DNA from: an uncultured Christensenella sp.
Lineage (GTDB): Bacteria > Bacillota > Clostridia > Christensenellales > UBA1242
Length of the DNA: 11,248 nt
Direction: 5' to 3'
NCBI GenBank assembly: GCA_949295755.1
Contig: CASFMG010000020.1
Coordinates: 1 to 11,248 of the forward strand
Under the pieces are notes generated by a model. That model searched no databases, was not told the DNA's origin, and saw nothing but the letters and a program-made list of their open reading frames with translations. Position 1 is the first letter of the stretch, and each line of letters starts with the position of its first letter. Shown here piece after piece: positions 6,516 to 11,248 of the stretch. A program made the position numbers and the translations under genes.

Positions 6516-7476
6516 TACTATCTCCCAATCTTACTGCTTTTAAACATTCTTCAACAATCAATTTTTCACAATCTTCAAGTTTGCCCCTAATTTCTCCACC
6601 TGATGCCTGCTTATGACCACCACCATTAAATTTTTGTGCTACTTTCGATACATCATAATTTATTAAACTTCTCAAATTTATTGAGTACACAGATTTTTGT
6701 TTTTCTGTCATTAAAAATGCTATTTTGGTATCTTCTAAATTTACTAATTTATTAACATAATCGCCAACATCGTGTTTAGTAAAATCATTGTCTTTCATAA
6801 AATCCATTGTTATAACAACATATCTAACGCCATCAATAAATTTAATTATGTTGTTTAATTTATTTGTTATGTCAAAAGTTTTTTGCGTTGTCAATTTAAA
6901 AATATTGTAATTTATATTTTTATAATTTGCACCTAATTTAAACAAATTGCTAGCAACTAAATGCGATGAGTACTCCGTATTATCGTGAACAAAACAACCT
7001 GTGTCGTCAGCAATACCCAAGTATAAAAAAGTGGCTGTGCTTGAATCAATTTTTTGTTTACTTTCCTTTATTATTTCATATATAATTTCACAACACGATG
7101 CTTTTTTACAATCTATATAATTCAATTTTCCTATCAAATCTCTATTAGAGTGATGGTCTATTACAATAGAATTGTTATGACTAATAAAACCATTTCCATA
7201 TTTCCCTAACAATTTTAAACTAGCAACATCAACGCTAATTATTAAATCATATTTATTAAATTCAACATTTTCATTTTTTATAAAGTTTAAATTTAAAAAC
7301 TCATATTTTTTTGATATTACATCGTCTATATAAGCGTCTACATTTTTATTGTATTTTTTACATAAAAAACATATGGCAGATATACTGCCCAAGCAATCAC
7401 CATCTGGAGATTGATGACCAAATACTGCCACATTTTTACTTTGTTTTAATTTTTTTAATAGAAGTTTAATCTTCAT
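6508..7476 (-). CDS. nrnA: DHH-family phosphoesterase, oligoribonuclease NrnA-like
   Basis: A 322-residue DHH/DHHA1 phosphoesterase. Counted from the ATG at 7476, the metal motifs are GHQSPDGDCLGS (H21, D25, D27), D83 in SVDVAS, DHH (107-109) and D157 in IADDTG. The C-terminal DHHA1 substrate-binding motif GGGHKQASGG is at 285-294. NrnA proteins degrade very short RNAs and can dephosphorylate 3'-phosphoadenosine 5'-phosphate; some relatives cleave cyclic dinucleotide products. The gene lies between rbfA and truB, its usual place in Firmicutes. The frame also opens at a GTG at 7488, but the AAGAGA before that codon is too close to serve it; the ATG at 7476 has a GAAGAAG stretch upstream. Either start overlaps the 3' end of rbfA (11 or 23 bases). 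All catalytic residues are intact. Confidence 0.93.
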   Translation of the reverse strand: MKIKLLLKKLKQSKNVAVFGHQSPDGDCLGSISAICFLCKKYNKNVDAYIDDVISKKYEFLNLNFIKNENVEFNKYDLIISVDVASLKLLGKYGNGFISHNNSIVIDHHSNRDLIGKLNYIDCKKASCCEIIYEIIKESKQKIDSSTATFLYLGIADDTGCFVHDNTEYSSHLVASNLFKLGANYKNINYNIFKLTTQKTFDITNKLNNIIKFIDGVRYVVITMDFMKDNDFTKHDVGDYVNKLVNLEDTKIAFLMTEKQKSVYSINLRSLINYDVSKVAQKFNGGGHKQASGGEIRGKLEDCEKLIVEECLKAVRLGDSNV

Positions 7477-7834
7477 TATCTTCTTCACTCTCTTTTGGAA
7501 TATTTAAAGTGCTTAATATTGCATTTATATCTTCACTATGTTTTGCACCTTCATCAAGTATAAAAGTTAACTCAGGAGTATATGGTAATTTTACTTCTTT
7601 AACCAATTCTCTTTTAATATAACCCTCACTTTTTCTTAATTGTTTTAAAACAATGTTTTTATCTCCGGTATAAACACTAACACCAACTTTGCAATGTCTA
7701 AAATCAACAGATAAATTTACATAAGTTATAGTTATAAATTCATTTAATCTAGGGTCGTTTATTTTGTTTCTTAAAATATCATTTAAGGCTTTTTCTACTT
7801 CTGAATTTGCTCTCTCAATTCTTAGATTTTGCAT
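7466..7834 (-). CDS. rbfA: 30S ribosome-binding factor A
   Basis: A 122-residue RbfA, the usual length. This KH-like protein binds immature 30S subunits and helps 16S rRNA 5'-end maturation and cold adaptation. The N-terminal helix (ERANSEVEKALNDILRNKIN, residues 7-26), the DPRLNEFITITYVNLSVD block (27-44) and the LPYTPELTFILDEGAKHSED segment (83-102) follow the family pattern. The tail (114-122) is acidic. The ATG comes one base after the infB stop, with AGAGGT inside the end of infB as its ribosome binding site, so translation is probably coupled to IF-2. Confidence 0.96.
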   Translation of the reverse strand: MQNLRIERANSEVEKALNDILRNKINDPRLNEFITITYVNLSVDFRHCKVGVSVYTGDKNIVLKQLRKSEGYIKRELVKEVKLPYTPELTFILDEGAKHSEDINAILSTLNIPKESEEDNED

Positions 7835-7835
7835 A

Positions 7836-10376
7836 TTAACCTCTTTTTACTTCAACTTTTTGATAAACTTCAAAAACATCTCCAACAACTATACCGGTGG
7901 AATCTTTAAGTTTTATACCACATTCATAACCATAGTTTATTTCGGCTTTATCGTCTTTTTGTATTCTCAATGCTTCAATAGATGTTTCCAATATTTTTTC
8001 ATCATTTCTATAAACATTTACAAACGAATTTCTTGTAACTTTCCCATCTTTAACATAACAACCACAAACAATTCCACTTGCAGACAATTTAAACATTGCT
8101 CTGACTTCTGCATGACCAATTATTTGTTCTTCATATTTAACTGATAACATACCGCTAAGAGCATTTGTTATTTCGTCAACAACTTCATAAATAACTTTAT
8201 ATGATTTAACTTGTACACCCATAGATTCTGCAATTTGTTCAATTTTAGATGACAGTTTTAAATTAAAGTTTATAACAACTGCATTTGAAGCCTGAGCAAG
8301 CAATAAATCTGATTCAGTAACTGCACCTGCACCACTATGGATACAAACAACTCTCGCCTCTTCGTTTTTAATTGCAGTAAGTGATTGTTTTAATGCTTCA
8401 ACAGAGCCTTGAACATCTGCTTTAATTATTATATTTACTGCTTTTAATTTGCCTTCGTTAACTTTGTCCATAAAATCTTCAAGTGAAACACCACTTGTTG
8501 AGTTTGCACGATTTTCCTTTGCTTTGGCTATTCTTTCTTGAATTACTTGTTTTGACAATTTTTCGTCAACTGCAAAAACTTTTTCACCTGAATTTGGAAC
8601 CGAATCAAGTCCAAGTACAGCAACAGGCGTGCTTGGTGTAGCAACTTTAACGGCTTTTCCATTTTCATCATACATTGCTCTTACTTTACCATATGAAACA
8701 CCACTCATAATAGAATCACCAACTTTTAAAGTTCCTGTTTGTACAAGAATAGTTGCAACTGGTCCTCTATTTTTATCAAGTTCTGCTTCTATAATAGTTC
8801 CGACTGCACTTTGTTTTAAATTGGCTTTTAATTCTTGAACCTCAGCAACGAGTAAAATCATTTTTAGTAGTTCATCAATCCCTACACTCTTTTTAGCAGA
8901 AATTGGAACCAAAATAGCATCTCCTCCCCATTCTTCAGGTAAAACACCATTTTCTGCAAGTTGTTGTTTAACTCTATCAATATTTGCTTCAGGTTTATCT
9001 ATTTTATTTATTGCAACAATCATAGGTACATTTGCTGCTTTTATATGATTTATTGCTTCCACTGTTTGTGGCATAATACCATCATCTGCTGCAACAACCA
9101 AAACAGCAATATCCGTTACTTTTGCACCACGAGCACGCATTGCAGTAAATGCAGCATGCCCCGGAGTATCAATAAATGTAATTTTTTCGTTGTTTACAGT
9201 AACTTGATATGCTCCTATCTTTTGTGTAATTCCACCTGCTTCACCACTTACAACATTTGTTTTTCTTATTGCATCAAGCAATGATGTTTTACCGTGGTCA
9301 ACGTGTCCCATAACAGCAACAACTGGTGGTCGTTTTTGCATATCTTTTTCATCTTCTTCGTGAACTTTTACATCTTCTAGCATTTGTTCTTCAAATGATT
9401 TTTCAATTTTTTGTTCAAGTTTTACACCAAGTTCGCCTGCAACAAGTTCGGCAGTAACAAAATCAATACTACTATTTATATTAGCCATAATGCCTAGCAT
9501 CATAAGTTGTTTTATAATTTCAGTAACAGGACGACCCGTTTTTTCAGATAACGTTTTAACTGTTACATTTTCAGTCGTAATAATGGCACTGTCAATTTTT
9601 GGAGCAACAAAAGTTTTTTGTTCTTTTTTCTTTTTAACAAGTTTTCTATTGCCCATTTTGATACCATCAATATCTTCAAGGTCCATATCGTCAACAATGA
9701 TATTTTTTCTTAAAAGTGCCTTTTTACTAATTTGTTTCTTTTCTTCTATTTGACGATTGGATTTATTTTTATTTCCATAATTTCTTTCAGGTTGAGATAA
9801 AACTGAACTACTTTCAATTGGTTCAAACACTTTAAAAGAATTTGCTTTTGATGATGCAAAGTTATTGTTTCTTTGACCAAATGGTCTTGTTTGTCCACTT
9901 TTATTCCAAGGTCTTTGCTGATTATTACCAAATGACTTTTGATTGTTATTATTAGATGTTTTCTGTGCCCAAGGTTTTTGGAAGTTATTAGGTCTTTCTT
10001 TATTAAAAGGTTTATTATTGTAATTTTGACGCTCTTTGTTAAACTTATCATTGTTAAATCTTTGAGATGACTTAAAATTAGAAACTTCTTGTTTCTTTTC
10101 TAATTGTCGAACTTGAGTTGTTTCGGTTTCATTTGTTGATTTTGTATGCACAATTTCTACAACTTTTGTTTCAACATTTGATTTTACTACTTCATCTTGT
10201 TTGCCTTCTCTTAATTTTCTTTGTTCGTGAATTTTTCTAATAGCATCGTCAAGTTGATTTTTAGACGCCCTTAAATCACGAAGGAAAATTTGAATTGCTC
10301 CGCTTGTTTGAATTTTGTAGATGGATTTTAAATTGTTTAATCCATTTGAATTTTGTTTTTCTACTTGGTTAGCCAA
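7836..10376 (-). CDS. infB: Translation initiation factor IF-2
   Basis: IF-2 is the GTPase that brings fMet-tRNA to the 30S subunit and drives subunit joining. Counted from a TTG at 10376 it is 846 residues: an N-terminal region with a low-complexity linker (about 102-182), an IF2_N domain (about 272-320), the GTPase domain, then domains II, III and the tRNA-binding C-terminus. G motifs: GHVDHGKTS (357-365), GGITQKIG (381-388), DTPGH (403-407), NKID (457-460), SAKKS (493-497). Start choice: GTG at 10385 and ATG at 10382 are in frame, but GAGGTGAT (10388-10381) overlaps the first and lies only two bases from the second, while it is eight bases from the TTG. All three overlap ylxQ. If the usual ATG is used instead, only two residues are added. 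Confidence 0.97.
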   Translation of the reverse strand: MANQVEKQNSNGLNNLKSIYKIQTSGAIQIFLRDLRASKNQLDDAIRKIHEQRKLREGKQDEVVKSNVETKVVEIVHTKSTNETETTQVRQLEKKQEVSNFKSSQRFNNDKFNKERQNYNNKPFNKERPNNFQKPWAQKTSNNNNQKSFGNNQQRPWNKSGQTRPFGQRNNNFASSKANSFKVFEPIESSSVLSQPERNYGNKNKSNRQIEEKKQISKKALLRKNIIVDDMDLEDIDGIKMGNRKLVKKKKEQKTFVAPKIDSAIITTENVTVKTLSEKTGRPVTEIIKQLMMLGIMANINSSIDFVTAELVAGELGVKLEQKIEKSFEEQMLEDVKVHEEDEKDMQKRPPVVAVMGHVDHGKTSLLDAIRKTNVVSGEAGGITQKIGAYQVTVNNEKITFIDTPGHAAFTAMRARGAKVTDIAVLVVAADDGIMPQTVEAINHIKAANVPMIVAINKIDKPEANIDRVKQQLAENGVLPEEWGGDAILVPISAKKSVGIDELLKMILLVAEVQELKANLKQSAVGTIIEAELDKNRGPVATILVQTGTLKVGDSIMSGVSYGKVRAMYDENGKAVKVATPSTPVAVLGLDSVPNSGEKVFAVDEKLSKQVIQERIAKAKENRANSTSGVSLEDFMDKVNEGKLKAVNIIIKADVQGSVEALKQSLTAIKNEEARVVCIHSGAGAVTESDLLLAQASNAVVINFNLKLSSKIEQIAESMGVQVKSYKVIYEVVDEITNALSGMLSVKYEEQIIGHAEVRAMFKLSASGIVCGCYVKDGKVTRNSFVNVYRNDEKILETSIEALRIQKDDKAEINYGYECGIKLKDSTGIVVGDVFEVYQKVEVKRG
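9840..10073 (-). other. Asn/Gln/Arg-rich low-complexity linker within infB
   Basis: This part of infB encodes a disordered-looking stretch rich in asparagine, glutamine, lysine, arginine and phenylalanine, with runs of up to four asparagines. FNKER occurs twice, 12 residues apart (about 9993-10043), and Arg-Pro-Trp/Phe and Lys-Pro-Trp pieces recur. Such basic linkers are common in large IF-2 N-terminal regions and vary quickly between species. The matching DNA is A-rich on the coding strand. Confidence 0.7.
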
Positions 10377-10683
10377 TATCATCACCTCTCAAATATTTTA
10401 TTATTTCTTCAGATAAACCTTTATTTTTTATTCCTACAATTTTGCAATTTTGTATGCTGACAATTTTAGAATATTCACAATTTTCTATTCCATAAACAAC
10501 ACAACTTTTATTTAATTTTATTTGATTGACAATTTTTTGTGAATTTTTACCTATGTCTAAATTATAGAGTAAAAGATACAATTTCTTATTATAACCTTTT
10601 AAAGCATCAGAACCTATAATTAGATACCCTGCCTTATTTGCTATATTTATCAAACCTTTTATTTTATCAATGTTTTGTATCAA
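10369..10683 (-). CDS. ylxQ: L7Ae/L30e-family RNA-binding protein YlxQ
   Basis: A 104-residue protein of the L7Ae/L30e/S12e/Gadd45 fold, which binds kink-turn-type RNA. The N-terminal block IANKAGYLIIGSDALKG (residues 14-30) matches the family's A-x-KAG-x-x-x-G-x-x-A pattern, and the YLLLYNLDIGKNSQKIV segment follows the strand-helix layout. It starts at a TTG (10683); no in-frame ATG exists near the N-terminus. GAGGAG (10693-10688) lies four bases upstream inside rnpM, overlapped by 17 bases. The 3' end overlaps infB. YlxQ is almost always found between rnpM and infB in Firmicutes; its cellular role is not well established, though ribosome or RNase P related work is suggested by the fold and neighbours. 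Confidence 0.93.
   Translation of the reverse strand: MIQNIDKIKGLINIANKAGYLIIGSDALKGYNKKLYLLLYNLDIGKNSQKIVNQIKLNKSCVVYGIENCEYSKIVSIQNCKIVGIKNKGLSEEIIKYLRGDDIG
10381..10388 (-). promoter_or_regulatory. Ribosome binding site deciding the infB start
   Basis: GAGGTGAT on the minus strand matches eight consecutive bases of the complement to the 16S rRNA tail. The GAGG part lies 8 bases from a TTG at 10376 but only 2 from an ATG at 10382 and directly on a GTG at 10385. Spacing favours the TTG. The site lies inside the last codons of ylxQ. Confidence 0.65.
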
Positions 10684-10927
10684 TTAACTCCTCACTTATT
10701 CTTTTATACACATCAATTCCAATATTGTGTTTAAATATCTTATTTAAAACCTTTTTGTTTACAAGTGAATTTATACATTCATCGTTTTTGCAAACATAAG
10801 TGGCTTTTCCACAATATTTTTTTTTGTTATCTATGAATATTTTTTCACCTTGATTAGATAATCTGTACATAAGGTTTTTATTTTGTTTTTTTCTACACAC
10901 ACAACAAGTTCTTAAAACTTCTTTCAT
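10667..10927 (-). CDS. rnpM: RNase P modulator RnpM (YlxR family, DUF448)
   Basis: An 86-residue basic protein of the YlxR family. The family signature is clear: RTCCVCRKKQNKNLMYRLS (residues 6-24, with C8 and C11 in the C-x-x-C position), a GKATYVCKNDEC block (40-51), and the KKVLNKIFK helix (58-66). YlxR proteins bind RNA, and the Bacillus member has been reported to bind and modulate RNase P, hence RnpM. The ATG shares one base with the nusA stop (TAATG), with GGTGA just upstream, so translation is probably coupled to nusA. Length and motifs are normal. The gene lies in its standard place between nusA and ylxQ. Confidence 0.94.
   Translation of the reverse strand: MKEVLRTCCVCRKKQNKNLMYRLSNQGEKIFIDNKKKYCGKATYVCKNDECINSLVNKKVLNKIFKHNIGIDVYKRISEELIDTKH
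10688..10693 (-). promoter_or_regulatory. Ribosome binding site supporting a TTG start for ylxQ
   Basis: GAGGAG on the minus strand, four bases before the TTG at 10683 and inside the last codons of rnpM. Since no ATG or GTG is available nearby in that frame, this site supports the TTG start and implies coupled translation of rnpM and ylxQ. Confidence 0.75.
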
Positions 10928-11248
10928 TATTCACCATCTTCGGTTATATCTTCTAAACTTGCAAATGAATCGTCTTCTTCGTCAAGGTCAGTAAGTTCAT
11001 ATTCAACTTCTTTGACTTCATTATTGTTTATAGAACTTTCTGGTTTTACATCAATTTTCCACCCAGTAAGTCTTGCAGCGAGTCTAACGTTTTGTCCCAT
11101 TTTACCAATTGCTAATGACAATTTATCATCTGGAACAATAACTCTTGAAGATTTTAAACTTTCGTTTATTTCTACACTCAAAACTTTTGCAGGACTAAGT
11201 GCATTTGCTATATATTCTAGTGGATCATCTGAATACGGTACTAAATCA
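10927..11248 (-). CDS. nusA: Transcription termination/antitermination factor NusA, C-terminal end (runs off right edge)
   Basis: The last 106 residues of NusA are visible; the frame is open to the right edge from a GAT codon at 11247. The visible part begins DLVPYSDDPLEYIANALSPA, the conserved start of the second KH domain, followed by VPDDKLSLAIGKMGQN with the KH-type IGK-x-GQN loop and then AARLTGWKIDVK. The last 35 or so residues are an acidic tail. As in many Firmicutes, no acidic-repeat C-terminal domains like those of E. coli NusA are present. NusA binds RNA polymerase and nascent RNA and affects pausing, termination and antitermination. An internal TTG at 11181 is not the true start. 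It is the first visible gene of the nusA-infB operon. Confidence 0.97.
   Translation of the reverse strand, partial: DLVPYSDDPLEYIANALSPAKVLSVEINESLKSSRVIVPDDKLSLAIGKMGQNVRLAARLTGWKIDVKPESSINNNEVKEVEYELTDLDEEDDSFASLEDITEDGE

Noticed and set aside
7764..8144. Plus-strand frame of 126 codons antisense to infB and rbfA
   Set aside because: The encoded protein is phenylalanine/isoleucine-rich as expected for antisense of AT-rich coding DNA; the sense frames are conserved genes.
8961..9284. Plus-strand frame of 107 codons with many cysteines
   Set aside because: It is the exact antisense of the conserved infB GTPase domain. The cysteine richness comes from reading Ala/Thr/Gly codons in reverse, and there is no ribosome binding site or family pattern.
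9746..10051. Second minus-strand frame of 101 codons inside infB
   Set aside because: It covers the low-complexity linker in another frame. It looks like a shadow of repetitive A-rich codons, with no recognisable domain.
1..11248. tRNA, rRNA, riboswitch, CRISPR array, insertion sequence or prophage
   Set aside because: Almost all bases are in conserved minus-strand genes; the two larger gaps (68 and 111 bases) hold only the efp promoter and the efp terminator. No terminal inverted repeats, spaced direct repeats or integrase/transposase motifs were seen.

Overview
The window reads as an ordinary, densely packed chromosomal segment from an AT-rich, spore-forming member of the Firmicutes (Clostridia-like). 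Every supported gene lies on the minus strand, so transcription runs from the right edge to the left. The organism is inferred from the strong A+T bias, AGGAGG-type ribosome binding sites with some TTG starts, the nusA-rnpM-ylxQ-infB-rbfA-nrnA-truB order, and a spoIIIA operon directly behind efp. No species can be named from sequence alone.

Region 1 (11248 to about 4417) is a translation and RNA-processing operon: the end of nusA, rnpM (ylxR), ylxQ, infB, rbfA, nrnA (DHH phosphoesterase), truB, an endonuclease-IV-like TIM-barrel protein and a metallo-beta-lactamase-fold hydrolase. Genes overlap or sit 1 to 17 bases apart, which suggests one transcript with translational coupling. I see no terminator inside it. 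The last two genes are the least expected members: the TIM-barrel protein lacks one metal ligand of classical endonuclease IV, and the hydrolase stops right at its last conserved histidine.

Region 2 (about 4416 to 3732) is efp (elongation factor P). It has its own good sigma-A-type promoter and a clear intrinsic terminator.

Region 3 (3676 to 1) is the sporulation operon spoIIIAA-AB-AC-AD-AE and the start of spoIIIAF, which runs off the left edge. In Bacillus these proteins, with SpoIIIAG/AH and SpoIIQ, form the mother-cell-to-forespore channel apparatus. AG and AH would be expected just past base 1.

No RNA gene, insertion sequence, CRISPR array, phage gene or defence gene is visible, and no stretch over 300 bases lacks a gene. 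I found no convincing new system. The best leads are gene-level oddities: the truncated hydrolase, the divergent TIM-barrel protein, starts decided by ribosome binding sites at ylxQ and infB, and a possible sporulation promoter element overlapping the efp terminator.
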